Source: Sphingomonas beigongshangi (GTDB taxonomy: Bacteria > Pseudomonadota > Alphaproteobacteria > Sphingomonadales > Sphingomonadaceae). From it: 64,000 bases of DNA. Below are positions 18,012-27,400 of this stretch, piece after piece; position 1 is the stretch's first letter, and every line of letters starts with the position of its first letter. A program made the position numbers and the translations under genes. Where the stretch lies: assembly GCF_016820445.1 (NCBI RefSeq), contig NZ_JADHDT010000001.1, forward strand, positions 310,001 through 374,000, given 5' to 3'. The notes beneath the pieces are model-generated. The model saw nothing but the letters and a program-made list of their open reading frames with translations. It had not been told where the DNA came from and searched no databases.

Positions 18012-18911
18012 TCAATCTCGCTCCGCCGCCCAGATGCTCAACAGCGTGTGCGCAATCGCATAGGGCGGCGGCGGCAAAAACGCGCCCGCCTCGCCCGCCA
18101 GCACCCGGCGTACCGCGTCGCGCGGCACCCAGATCGCATCCTCCAACTCGTTGCGGTCGAGCGTCAGCGCATCGTCGTCGGCGACCGCGACGCAGGCGAT
18201 CATCAGCGACGAGGGGAAGGGCCAGGGCTGGCTGGCGACATAGCGGACGTCGCGGACGCGGACGCCGGCCTCCTCCGCGATCTCGCGCGCCACCGCCTCT
18301 TCAATCGATTCGCCCGGCTCCAGGAACCCCGCGAGCGCGGAATAGCGGCCCGGCGGAAAGCTCGGCTGACGGCCGAGCAGTGCGCGCCCGTCATGTTCCG
18401 CAATCATGATGACCACCGGGTCGACGCGCGGAAAGTGTTCGGTGCCGTCGGCGTCGCACCTGCGCCCCCAGCCGGCGCGGAAGACGTGCGTCGTCGCGCC
18501 GCAGCGCGGGCAGAAACGATGCCGCGCGTGCCAGTCGAGCAGGCTGCGCGCCGCTGCATAGACCGCCGCCTCGCCCGGCGCGAGCGCGCCAAGGATCGCC
18601 ATCAGCTGCGGATTGCGCATCGCCGGCGCCGTGCCTTCCGCGCCGGCCGGGGGGATTGCGGCAAGGTGTGCGCGTCCGTCGCCGTCGAGGCCGAGCAGGG
18701 CGAAATCCGCGCCATCGGGAGCTTCGGCGATGCTGCCCCAGCACAGGTGGTCGCCGTCGACCGCAGGCATCAGCCCGTCGAGGCGGAGCAGCCGCGCCGC
18801 GGGGGTCAGCAGCGCCGCGAAGGCATCGGGATCGTGGCGGATAGCGTCGGCGCGGTCCAGCATGCCGCCGGTGAAGCCCGGCGTCGGGCGCTCCCGGGTC
18901 GACGTGCTCAC
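18012..18911 (-). CDS. nudC: NAD+ diphosphatase (NADH pyrophosphatase / possible RNA deNADding enzyme)
   Basis: This 299-residue Nudix hydrolase should cleave NAD(H) to NMN(H) and AMP; E. coli NudC also removes NAD caps from RNA. The Nudix box is GFLEPGESIEEAVAREIAEEAGV (residues 195-217), and the NudC-specific SQPWPFPSSLM follows at about 227. The zinc ribbon is imperfect: Cys134, Cys137 and Cys152 are in place, but the fourth ligand position reads Asp155 (CDAD). The start is GTG at 18911, overlapping the stop of the serine hydrolase gene (GTGA). It is last in the mutY-hydrolase-nudC operon. Confidence 0.92.
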   Translation of the reverse strand: MSTSTRERPTPGFTGGMLDRADAIRHDPDAFAALLTPAARLLRLDGLMPAVDGDHLCWGSIAEAPDGADFALLGLDGDGRAHLAAIPPAGAEGTAPAMRNPQLMAILGALAPGEAAVYAAARSLLDWHARHRFCPRCGATTHVFRAGWGRRCDADGTEHFPRVDPVVIMIAEHDGRALLGRQPSFPPGRYSALAGFLEPGESIEEAVAREIAEEAGVRVRDVRYVASQPWPFPSSLMIACVAVADDDALTLDRNELEDAIWVPRDAVRRVLAGEAGAFLPPPPYAIAHTLLSIWAAERD

Positions 18912-20269
18912 GGGCGCAGACGCGTCAGGTCGCCGGCGAAGGCGGCGACGGTCTGTTCGCGGACCGGCCAGCGATCGGCGGGGAAGTAATTGACCATGAT
19001 CGTGCCGCGGATGCGCTTGACCGGATCGACGAACGCGACCGTCCCGGCCGCGCCTCCCCAGCCGTAGGTGCCCTTGGACGGGACGCCGGCCGGGCCGTCG
19101 GCAAGATACACCGATCCGCCCGCGCCGAACCCCATCGGCGTCGCCGCGCGCGTGCCGCCGGTATTGCCCGCGACGCCGCCGAAGGTGACGCCGGCGGGCA
19201 GCAGGTTCGACATGGCGAGGCGGACCGTCTCCGGCTTCATGATCCGCACCCCGTCCAGCGTGCCCTGATCGGCGAGCATGTGCAGGAAGCGATCATAGTC
19301 GCGCGCCGACATGACGAGTCCCGCGCCCCCGTAGGGGAAACTGGGCGGCTTCAGCCACACAGAGGTCGCGCCCGGGTCCAGCGGCGTCAGCTGGTCGCCG
19401 ACGAAGGCGTAATTGGTGGCGAGCCGCGCAGCGTCCTGCGGCGGCACCGTCCAGAAACTCGACGTCATCGCGAGCGGGTCGAAGATGCGCTGCTGGACGA
19501 AGCGGTCGAACGGCTTGCCGGACGCGATCTCGATCACCCGGCCCATGATGTCGAGGCCGATCGAATAATGCCAGCGCGTGCCCGGCTGGTAGACCAGCGG
19601 CAGCGTCGCGACGCGGTCGGCGAAGGCGGCGAGCGTCGCGGGTCGCGTGCGGCGGGCGAGCGCCTCGACCGGCGTGTTGACCGCCGCCGGCACGATTCCC
19701 TGCGCCTCGTAGAGCTTGAGCAGCGGCCCCTGCGCATTGATGTTGTAGCCGAGGCCGGAGGTGTGGGTCAGCAGTTCGCGGATCGTGATCTGGCTCTTCG
19801 CCGGCTCGCTGTCGAGGCTGGTATCGGGGCTGGTCAGGACGCGCATCTTCGCGAAGGCGGGGATATATTTGGACAGGGGATCGTCGAGCCCGATCTTCCC
19901 CTCCTCGATCAGGATCATCGCCGCCATCGCCGTGACCGGCTTCGTCATGGAATAGACGCGCCACAGGCTGTCGGGCGTGACCGCGGCGGCACCGGCGTCG
20001 GTGGCGATCCGGCCGGCCGCGATGAATTGCGTCGGACGGTCCCCGATGCCGAAGGCGGCGACGATGCCGGGCATCTTGCCGTCGCGGACATAGCCGTCGA
20101 ACAGCGCCTGCGTCCCCGGGAAGGCGGCATTCGCCCGCGCCGGCACGGCGTCGGGCGCGGGCACGCGGGCCGGCAGCGGCCGCGCCTCCTGCCGCAGCGC
20201 CTGCGCTCCGAGCGTGGCGGTGCCCGCGAGCGCGACAAGCGCCGCGCCGATCATCACTGGAACGCGCAT
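18908..20269 (-). CDS. Exported class C beta-lactamase-like serine hydrolase
   Basis: This 453-residue protein has an N-terminal signal peptide (residues 1-22) and a beta-lactamase/EstB-like catalytic domain. The nucleophile and base are S107 and K110 in VYSMTKPVT, with a Tyr in HYSIGLDIMG as the second catalytic motif and a C-terminal GWGGAAGT block in the KTG place. Such proteins are usually esterases or peptidases of the periplasm rather than true beta-lactamases. The ATG shares one base with the mutY stop (TGATG) and the stop overlaps nudC (GTGA), so the exported enzyme is embedded in an operon for oxidised-base repair and NAD hydrolysis. Its substrate is unknown. Confidence 0.88.
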   Translation of the reverse strand: MRVPVMIGAALVALAGTATLGAQALRQEARPLPARVPAPDAVPARANAAFPGTQALFDGYVRDGKMPGIVAAFGIGDRPTQFIAAGRIATDAGAAAVTPDSLWRVYSMTKPVTAMAAMILIEEGKIGLDDPLSKYIPAFAKMRVLTSPDTSLDSEPAKSQITIRELLTHTSGLGYNINAQGPLLKLYEAQGIVPAAVNTPVEALARRTRPATLAAFADRVATLPLVYQPGTRWHYSIGLDIMGRVIEIASGKPFDRFVQQRIFDPLAMTSSFWTVPPQDAARLATNYAFVGDQLTPLDPGATSVWLKPPSFPYGGAGLVMSARDYDRFLHMLADQGTLDGVRIMKPETVRLAMSNLLPAGVTFGGVAGNTGGTRAATPMGFGAGGSVYLADGPAGVPSKGTYGWGGAAGTVAFVDPVKRIRGTIMVNYFPADRWPVREQTVAAFAGDLTRLRP

Positions 20270-21339
20270 CAGTCTTCCCTCCTCATGATCGCGGCCGCAG
20301 CCTTGGCGAAGACGGTCGGCAGCCCCGCCGCCCCCAGGTCGGCGATCGGCCACCATTCGCCGTCCGCCGCGTGATGCGCGTCCGCCGACGCGACGGCAAG
20401 CGCCAGTTGCAGGTCGAAATGCGTAAAGCCGTGGTCGACCACGATGTTGCGCATCTGCCAAGCGGCATCCGCCGGAGCGTCCGCGAGGCCGGGCGGCTCA
20501 TCCTGCCAGGGTCCCGTCGGCAGCGCGCGCATGCCGCCGAGCAGCCCCTTGTCGGGCCGACGGACCAGCAGCACGCGGCCGTCCCGTTCCAGCCAGAAGA
20601 TCGTGCCATGCCGCTGCGGCTTTGCCTTCTTCGCGGCCTTGGCGGGCAGTGCCGCCGCCACCCCCTCGATCTGCGCCCGGCAGTGCGATTGCAGGGGACA
20701 GAGCAGGCACTTGGGCGCCCTCGCCGTGCAGATCGCGGAGCCGAGATCCATCATCGCCTGCGCGAAGTCGCCCGCGCGCCGGGCCGGCGTGATCGTGTCG
20801 GCCGCCGTGCGGATCGCCGGACGCGCGGCGGGCAACGTCGTGCGGATCGCGAACAGCCGCGCGACCACCCGCTCTACATTGGCGTCGACCACCACCGCCC
20901 GCTCGCCGAAGGCGATCGCCGCCACCGCCGCCGCCGTATAGGCGCCCAGGCCCGGCAGCGTGCGCAATTGCGCCTCCGTCCGTGGGAACGCCCCGCCATG
21001 GTCCGCGACCACGGCACGTGCCGCCTTCACCAGGTTGCGCGCGCGGGCGTAATAGCCCAGCCCTGCCCAGGCGGCCATGACGTCCGCCTCCGCCGCCGCG
21101 GCGAGGCTGGTGAAGTCGGGCCAGCGCTGCGTCCAGGCGAGGAAACGGGGCGTCACCGCGGCGACCGTCGTCTGCTGCAGCATCACCTCCGACAGCCAGA
21201 CGCGATACGGGTCGGGCGTCTCTCCCGGCCTGGCGCGCCACGGCAGGTCGCGGCGATGGCGGTCGTACCAGGCGAGGAGCAGCGGCGCGATATCGCCGGG
21301 GGCGGCCGTATCCGCTGGGTAAAGGCATGTAGCGTCCAC
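20269..21339 (-). CDS. mutY: A/G-specific adenine DNA glycosylase
   Basis: This 356-residue enzyme removes adenine mispaired with 8-oxoguanine. It has the catalytic Glu in SEVMLQQT (E51), a helix-hairpin-helix LPGLGAYTA (about 128-136), the catalytic Asp in VVDANVERV (D152), a [4Fe-4S] loop C204-x6-C211-x2-C214-x5-C220, and a C-terminal Nudix-like 8-oxoG recognition domain (from about 245). The only plausible start is GTG at 21339, 14 bases from the dciA frame on the other strand, so its promoter must lie within dciA coding sequence or in that tiny gap. It heads the mutY-hydrolase-nudC operon. Confidence 0.95.
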   Translation of the reverse strand: MDATCLYPADTAAPGDIAPLLLAWYDRHRRDLPWRARPGETPDPYRVWLSEVMLQQTTVAAVTPRFLAWTQRWPDFTSLAAAAEADVMAAWAGLGYYARARNLVKAARAVVADHGGAFPRTEAQLRTLPGLGAYTAAAVAAIAFGERAVVVDANVERVVARLFAIRTTLPAARPAIRTAADTITPARRAGDFAQAMMDLGSAICTARAPKCLLCPLQSHCRAQIEGVAAALPAKAAKKAKPQRHGTIFWLERDGRVLLVRRPDKGLLGGMRALPTGPWQDEPPGLADAPADAAWQMRNIVVDHGFTHFDLQLALAVASADAHHAADGEWWPIADLGAAGLPTVFAKAAAAIMRRED

Positions 21340-21365
21340 GCTTTCGCTATGGCATGGAGCGGCGG

Positions 21366-21887
21366 ATGAGCAAGCGCGGCCGCGCCCCCGAAATGGAATC
21401 CCCCCGGCAGAACCGCGCCCGCGCGGTCAGCGAGCTGCTGCCCGCGGTCGGCGGCGCCGCCTTCCGCCGCTTCGGCTTCGTCCAGAGCGCGCTCGTCAGC
21501 CACTGGCCCGAGATCGTTGGGGAGCGCTGGGCGGGGGCGTCCGCGCCCGAATCGCTGCGCTTCCCGCCGGGCAAGAAGGCGGACGGGACGCTCACGGTGA
21601 CGGTGCGCGGCAGCCATGCGCCGATGATGCAGCATATCGCGCCGGAGATCGTCGAGCGGGTGAACCGCTTCTTCGGCTATGCCGCGGTCGCGCGCCTGAC
21701 GCTGCGGCAGGGCGAGGTCGCGAAGCCCGTGCGCCGCGCGCCCGCCGCCGGGGCGACCCTGCGCCCGGTGCCCGCCGATCTGGGCGAGGGATTGAAGACG
21801 ATCGCCGATCCCGAATTGCGCGCCGTGCTCGAATCGCTTGCCGCGGGCGTCGCCGCCACGCCGCGCGGCCTGCCGAAGATAGGATAG
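21366..21887 (+). CDS. dciA: DciA-like replicative helicase loader (DUF721)
   Basis: This 173-residue protein carries the DUF721/DciA domain (about residues 20-110: SELLPAVGGAAFRRFGFVQSALVSHWPEIVG, then a KH-like fold ending RVNRFFGY). DciA binds DnaB and helps load it at replication origins in bacteria that lack DnaC. The C-terminal part (LRPVPADLGEGLKTIADPEL) is a variable tail typical of alphaproteobacteria. ATG 21366 has GGAG 6 bases upstream; ATG 21354 is in frame but lacks a ribosome binding site. The gene is head-to-head with mutY and is followed 6 bases later by a dsbA-like gene. Confidence 0.85.
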   Translation: MSKRGRAPEMESPRQNRARAVSELLPAVGGAAFRRFGFVQSALVSHWPEIVGERWAGASAPESLRFPPGKKADGTLTVTVRGSHAPMMQHIAPEIVERVNRFFGYAAVARLTLRQGEVAKPVRRAPAAGATLRPVPADLGEGLKTIADPELRAVLESLAAGVAATPRGLPKIG

Positions 21888-21893
21888 GTTCTC

Positions 21894-22589
21894 ATGCGTC
21901 CCCTCGCCGCCGGTCTCGCCGTCTTCCTCGCCGCCGCCGCGACGGCCGGCGCACTGGTCGCGGCCGCGCCCGCGACGGACTGGGCCGGCCACGCGACGCA
22001 GACCGCCAAGGGCGCGTTCGTGCTCGGCAATCCCGCCGCCCCGATCAAGCTGGTCGAATATGGCAGCTACACCTGCTCCCATTGCGCCGAATTCTCGAAG
22101 TCGAGCGAGGCGGCGCTCAAGGGCCAGATGGTGCGATCGGGCAAGGTCAGTCTCGAATACCGGCACCTGATCCGCGATCCCGCCGATCTCGGCGCGGCGA
22201 TCCTGGCGCGCTGCACGGGCACCAGGGGCTTCTTCCCGACCAGCGCGATGATCTTCGCGACGCAGGAGACGTGGCTGCCCAAGCTCGCCAGCTACGCCCA
22301 GGCGCATCCGGAGCTCGATGCCAAGCCGGGGATCGCGCAGGCGCGCGCGCTCGTCGACGCTGCCGGGCTGACGCAGGCAGTCCGCGCGCGCGGACTGACC
22401 CCGGCGCAGATCAACGCCTGCTTCGCGGACAAGGCCGGGGTCGACCGGATCACGGCGATGACCGGCGACGCGCCGATCGAGGTCCAGTCGACGCCGACCT
22501 TCTACATCAACAATCAGCTGCAACCGCCGATGGCGTGGGAGCAGCTCGCCGCCGCCTTGCGCGCCAAGGGCGCGCCGGCGGGCAAGTAA
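21894..22589 (+). CDS. DsbA-like periplasmic thioredoxin-fold protein (CSHC)
   Basis: This 231-residue exported protein has a signal peptide (residues 1-25) and a thioredoxin fold with an inserted helical domain. The redox motif is C61-S-H-C64 (in YGSYTCSHCAEF) and the cis-proline loop is STPTFYIN near the C-terminus. Such DsbA/DsbG/BdbD-like proteins introduce or rearrange disulfides in exported proteins. CSHC is a less common dipeptide than the CPHC of DsbA and should change redox potential. The gene follows dciA by 6 bases and precedes a paralogue by 34 bases, suggesting one transcript with two partly specialised enzymes. Confidence 0.9.
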   Translation: MRPLAAGLAVFLAAAATAGALVAAAPATDWAGHATQTAKGAFVLGNPAAPIKLVEYGSYTCSHCAEFSKSSEAALKGQMVRSGKVSLEYRHLIRDPADLGAAILARCTGTRGFFPTSAMIFATQETWLPKLASYAQAHPELDAKPGIAQARALVDAAGLTQAVRARGLTPAQINACFADKAGVDRITAMTGDAPIEVQSTPTFYINNQLQPPMAWEQLAAALRAKGAPAGK

Positions 22590-22623
22590 TCGTCCAGTCC
22601 CCTTCGTGGAGCGTTAGTCCGAT

Positions 22624-23361
22624 ATGAAGTTCCTCGCCCTCCTCCTTGCGCCGCTGGCGCTCGTCGCCTGTTCGAAGGGCGGCGACGCCGGCACCGCCAA
22701 CGGCGGCACGCCCGCCGCGCCCGTGGCGGCGAAGGCCCCGCCCGCCGGCCAGCATTGGACCGACGTGGTCGCGCAGACCAAGGAGGGCTATGTGATGGGC
22801 AATCCCGACGCGCCGCTGAAGCTCGTCGAATATGGCTCGCGCCTGTGCCCGACCTGCGGCGCGCTCGCGCGTGAGGGCTATGCGCCGCTCACCTCCAAAT
22901 ACGTCGATTCGGGCAAGGTGAGCCTCGAGTTCCGCGAGTTCCTCGTCCACGGCGCGATCGACATGCCGCCGACGCTGCTCGGCAATTGCACGGGCAAGGA
23001 CGCCTTCTTCCCGCTGCTCGAGCAGATGTACGCCAACCAGCAGAGCTTCCTCGACAAGATGCAGTCCGCGTCGCCCGCGGTGCAGCAGCAGATCCAGTCG
23101 GCCAAGCCCGTCGACGCCTTCCGCATGATGGCGCAGCAGATGGGCCTGATCGACTTCGTCAAGCAGCGCGGCATTCCCGAGGCGAAGGCGATGCAGTGCC
23201 TCGCCGACCAGGGCCAGATCGACCGCTGGACCAAGCAGACCGCCGACAAGGGCGCCGACGGCACCGTGCAGGGCACCCCGACGCTGATCCTGAACGGCCA
23301 GAAGCTCGACGCGATCACCTGGGGCCAGCTCGAGCCGCTGCTCAAGGCTGCGGGCGCGTAA
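22624..23361 (+). CDS. DsbA-like thioredoxin-fold lipoprotein (CPTC)
   Basis: This 245-residue paralogue of the upstream gene has a lipoprotein signal (LALVAC, lipid Cys16), a Gly/Ala/Pro linker, and a thioredoxin fold with C75-P-T-C78 (SRLCPTCGAL) and the cis-Pro loop GTPTLILNG. It is therefore anchored to a membrane, whereas the first copy appears to be soluble. The similarity extends along the chain (GNPDAPLKLVEYGS here, GNPAAPIKLVEYGS upstream), showing tandem duplication and then divergence in localisation and active-site dipeptide. Two consecutive hairpins follow the stop. Confidence 0.9.
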   Translation: MKFLALLLAPLALVACSKGGDAGTANGGTPAAPVAAKAPPAGQHWTDVVAQTKEGYVMGNPDAPLKLVEYGSRLCPTCGALAREGYAPLTSKYVDSGKVSLEFREFLVHGAIDMPPTLLGNCTGKDAFFPLLEQMYANQQSFLDKMQSASPAVQQQIQSAKPVDAFRMMAQQMGLIDFVKQRGIPEAKAMQCLADQGQIDRWTKQTADKGADGTVQGTPTLILNGQKLDAITWGQLEPLLKAAGA

Positions 23362-23371
23362 CGGCCATTCA

Positions 23372-23434
23372 ACCGGCCGACCGGAACGGCCGGTGTCTGC
23401 AAGTACCGGGCGAGGCGGCCGTGCCCCTCGCCCG
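23372..23434 (+). terminator. Two consecutive GC-rich hairpins after the dsbA-like pair
   Basis: The first has 7-bp perfect arms ACCGGCC (23372-23378) and GGCCGGT (23388-23394). The second has 9-bp arms CGGGCGAGG (23407-23415) and CCTCGCCCG (23426-23434). No T-run follows, so intrinsic termination is not certain, but their placement just after the operon end fits a terminator. I see nothing else recognisable in the rest of the 241-base gap up to 23602. Confidence 0.45.
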
Positions 23435-23602
23435 CGAGACGTGACGGCGGCAGGCCCGCGCATCTGGCGCCCTTCGCCCCGGATTGCCGCACCGTCGGGT
23501 TCGACACAAACCTGCCGCAATGTTCCCGGAGTTTGCGCCCGGGCGGCCGCTCCCAGCCTCGCGTGGCGGCCCCTGCGTCGATCACGTTGCCAAAGGACCC
23601 TC

Positions 23603-24298
23603 ATGTCGCCCTGTCAGCTGCGCCGCCTGGCTGCGATATCCTGCCTGCTCCTCTCGGTCGAAGCCAGGGCGGACGAGCTGCAGAACAGCCTGGTCCAGGC
23701 CATGCGCGCCACCCAGCCGGATGCCTATGCGTTCCAGCGCACCATGGCCTTCGAGCGGACCGGCGCATCCCGCAAGGTTTTCGTCGAGCGCTTCGATCCG
23801 CGGCGGCCTGCGGATCAGCGTTGGTCGCTCGTCAGCGTGGACGGGCACGCGCCCAGCGACAAGGAGATCGACCAGTCGCGCAAGACCAAAAGGGGGCCCA
23901 CGCCGTCCTATCATGAGCTGGCGGAATGGTTCGGCGCTCCCGCCACGCGCAGCGACTCCGCTCCCGGTTACGCGACCTATCGCTTCAGCCGATTGCCCGC
24001 CGGCGTCGTCAAGATCGGATCGCACGATGCATCCGCCGACACGCAGGCCGAAGCCGTCGTGAACATGAAGGGCAAGACCCCGTTCGTCGAGCGGGTGCGG
24101 TTCCTGTCGAACAAATCGTTCAGGATGATGCTGGTCGCGTCCGTGCAGAGCATGGATGTCAGCGCCCGATATGCACCGCTGCCGAACGGCGCGATCATTC
24201 CCGCCGGATCGTCGAGCGTGATGAAGGGCTCGATGCTGGGCAAATCGGGGCAGATCACCACGCTCGTGACCTTCTCCGGATTCGAGAGCGTCCGCTAG
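23603..24298 (+). CDS. Exported protein of unknown function
   Basis: This 231-residue protein opens with a signal peptide (residues 1 to about 24, ending EARADE). The mature part is basic, with many Arg/Lys, and has an Asp/Lys segment (SVDGHAPSDKEIDQSRKTKRG), a Tyr-rich middle (GYATYRFSRLP) and a C-terminal segment rich in Gly/Ser and beta-strand pattern (IIPAGSSSVMKGSMLG). I do not recognise a named domain; the spacing of strands suggests a beta-rich lipid- or ligand-binding fold, which is speculative. The start ATG 23603 has AAAGGA 5 bases upstream. smc lies 110 bases downstream in the same direction. Confidence 0.7.
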   Translation: MSPCQLRRLAAISCLLLSVEARADELQNSLVQAMRATQPDAYAFQRTMAFERTGASRKVFVERFDPRRPADQRWSLVSVDGHAPSDKEIDQSRKTKRGPTPSYHELAEWFGAPATRSDSAPGYATYRFSRLPAGVVKIGSHDASADTQAEAVVNMKGKTPFVERVRFLSNKSFRMMLVASVQSMDVSARYAPLPNGAIIPAGSSSVMKGSMLGKSGQITTLVTFSGFESVR

Positions 24299-24407
24299 AA
24301 CCCGATACACCGACGTGGGAGCGGCGCCTCCCCGACACCCTTCCCCCATGCCGCAACACGTGTAGGATGGCGCGAGCCCGCCACCATGCCTCACCCCCTC
24401 CCCTGAC

Positions 24408-27400
24408 ATGCAGATCAAGCGGCTGCGCATCGCCGGCTTCAAGAGCTTCGTGGACCCGGCCGATCTCGTCATCGCGCCGGGGCTGACCGGCGTCGTCGGC
24501 CCCAATGGCTGCGGCAAGTCGAACCTGCTCGAGGCGCTGCGCTGGACCATGGGCGAGAATAGCGCGAAGTCGCTGCGCGGCACGGGCATGGAGGACGTTA
24601 TCTTCGCCGGGACGGCGACGCGCCCGCCGCGCGACTTCGCCGAAGTTTCCATCCTGCTCGACGGCGCCGACGGCGAGGAGCGCGAGGTGGTGCGCCGGAT
24701 CGAGCGGGGCGCGGGCAGCGCCTATCGCATCGATGGGCGCGACGTGCGGGCGAAGGACGTGGCCCTGCTCTTCGCCGATGCCGCGACAGGCGCGCACAGC
24801 CCGGCGCTGGTCAGCCAGAACAGGATCGGCGCGGTAATCGCCGCCAAGCCGACGGAACGGCGCGCGATGCTGGAGGAAGCGGCCGGCATCGCCGGACTGC
24901 ACGTGCGACGCCGCGATGCCGAGGCGAGATTGCGGGCGACCGAGGCGAACCTCGCGCGGCTGGACGAACTGATCGCCGACCAGGATGTCCGTGCGGCGGC
25001 GCTGCGCCGGCAGGCGCGACAGGCGGAGCGGTACCGCACGCTCTCCGAACAGATCCGCGTCGCCGAAGCGCGGATGATCTTCGCGCGCTGGCGAGAGGCC
25101 GTGGCGGCAGCGGACGCGGCCCGCGCGGACGCAACGGCGGCGGAGGCGCGGGTGACGGCGGCGGGCGAGGCGGAACAGGCCGCCGCCGCGGCACAGCATG
25201 CGGCGGTGGCGGCACTTGCCGATGCGCGCGGCGCGGCACTGGCCGCACGCGAGGCGGCGAGCGAGGCGGGACACCGGCTGGCGGCGCTGAAGACGGAGCG
25301 GGAGGCGGCGGCGCGGCGGGTGGCCGATCTCGCCGACCAGCGGCGGCGGATCGCCGAGGACCGCGCCCGCGAGGGCACGCTGGCGGCCGACGCGGCCGAA
25401 GCACTGGCGCGTCTGGCCGACGAGGCGAAGGCGCTCGATCGCGCGCTCGCCGCGTCCGCCGCCGACGTCCCGGCGCTCGACGCCGCGCTGGCGCAGGCGG
25501 AACGGCAGGCGCGCGACGCGGAGGTGGCGCTGGCGCAGGGCCTGGCGGCGCAGGCGCGCGAGGCGGCGGAGGTTCGCGTCGCAGAGGCGGCCCTGGCGGC
25601 GGCTGCGGCGCGCCAGTCGCGCGCGGCGCGGGCGGCGGCGGAGGTCGCCGCGCAGATGGCGGCGCTGGGGGCGGATTCCCCGCTTGCCGCCGCGCGCGAT
25701 GCCGCGGCCGCCCGACGTCACGCCGCTGCCTCCGACGCCGAAGCGGCGCGTGCCGGCCTGGCGGCGGCGGAAAACGAGGAGCGCGAGGCTGCCGGCGCCC
25801 GCGACGCCGCCGAGGCGGCGAGAGCCGCCGCGCGCGCCGAACTTGCGGCGATCGATAGCGAGGCGGCGGCGCTGACCCGGACGACGCAGCGCACTGGCCG
25901 CGATCGGCTGCTCGACCATGTCCGGCCCGCGGCGGGCTATGAGCGCGCCCTGGCGGCGGCGCTGGGCGACGATCTGGAGGCGGGGCTGGCGGCCTGGCCG
26001 GGCGCTGCGCCGCTGCCGGACGATCCGGCACCGCCCGGTGATGCCGAGCCGCTGACGACGCATGTCGCCGGCCCGGCGACGCTGGCGCGGCGGCTGGCGC
26101 AGCTGTTCGTCGTCGCGGCGGACGACGGCCGCCCCCTCGCGGTCGGTCAGCGACTGGTGACGCGGGACGGCCGGCTGCGGCGGTGGGATGGCTTCGTCGC
26201 CGACGGAACGGGCGCGGCGGCGGCGGAGCGGCTGGAACGGATCAATCGGTTGGCGGCTCTGGCGGAGGCGCGCCCTGCGGCGCTGGAGGCGGCGGAACGC
26301 GCCGATGCCGCCTGCGCGACCGTCGAGGCGCGGATCGGCGCGGCCCGCCGCGCCGCGCAGGCGGCGCGTGGCGCGATCGCGGCAGCGGACGCCACGCTGC
26401 GCGAGGCGACCCGCGACGAGGATCGCGCCGTGGCCGCGCTGGAGCGGCTGGGGGTGCAACGGGCCGATCTGGTCGTGCGCGAAGCGAGGGTCGGAGCCGA
26501 AGCCGCCGAGGCCGCCGACGAGCTGGCGGCGGCGCAGGCGGCACGCGCCGCACTCCCCGACGGCGGCGACAGCGCCGCGACGGTCGCCGCGCTGAGCCGC
26601 GATGCGGAGGATCGCCGCACCGACGTCGCGGCGGCGCGCGCGGCCCGGGCCACCGCCGAGCGTACAGCCCAGGCCCAGCGGGAGCGACTGGCGGCGGCCC
26701 AGGCCGAGAGCCGCGGCTGGCGGGCCCGCGCGGGCGAGGCCGCACGGCGGATCGCCGAGATGGACAAGCGTGCCGCCGCGCTCGCCGAAGAGGCGACGGC
26801 GATCGATACGCGACCGGTCGTCCTCGACGCGGCGATTGCCGACGAATCGGCGGCGCATGCCCTGGCGCGCGACGAAGCGACCCGCCTGGCGGCGGCGGAG
26901 GCCGCCACGGAACAGGCGGTACGGCGCACCGAGGAGGCGCATCGCAGGGCGAACGCGACACTGGCCGAGGCGCGCGAGGGGAGGGCGGGTGCCGCGGCCC
27001 GGTTGGAGAATCAGGAGCTGCGTCGGGTGGAGATGGGGCGGCTGTCCGGCGAGCGCTTCTCTTGCCCGGCACCGGTGCTGCCCGAACGCCTCGGCTTCGC
27101 GAGCGAAAGCATCCGCGCGCCGGCTGCGGAAAGCGCGCTGCACGAGAAGCTGGTGCTCGACCGCGAGCGGATCGGTCCCGTCAATCTGGTCGCCGAACGC
27201 GAGCTGGCGGAGCTGGAGGCCATGGGCCGCAGCACCGCGGCCGAGCGCGAGGAGTTGGGACAGGCGGTCCATCGGCTGCGGGGTTCCATCGGCACGCTCA
27301 ATCGCGAGGGGCGACAGCGGCTGCTCGCGGCGTTCGAGGCGGTGGACGCGCATTTCCGCCGGCTGTTCACCACGCTGTTCGATGGCGGGCAGGCGCATCT

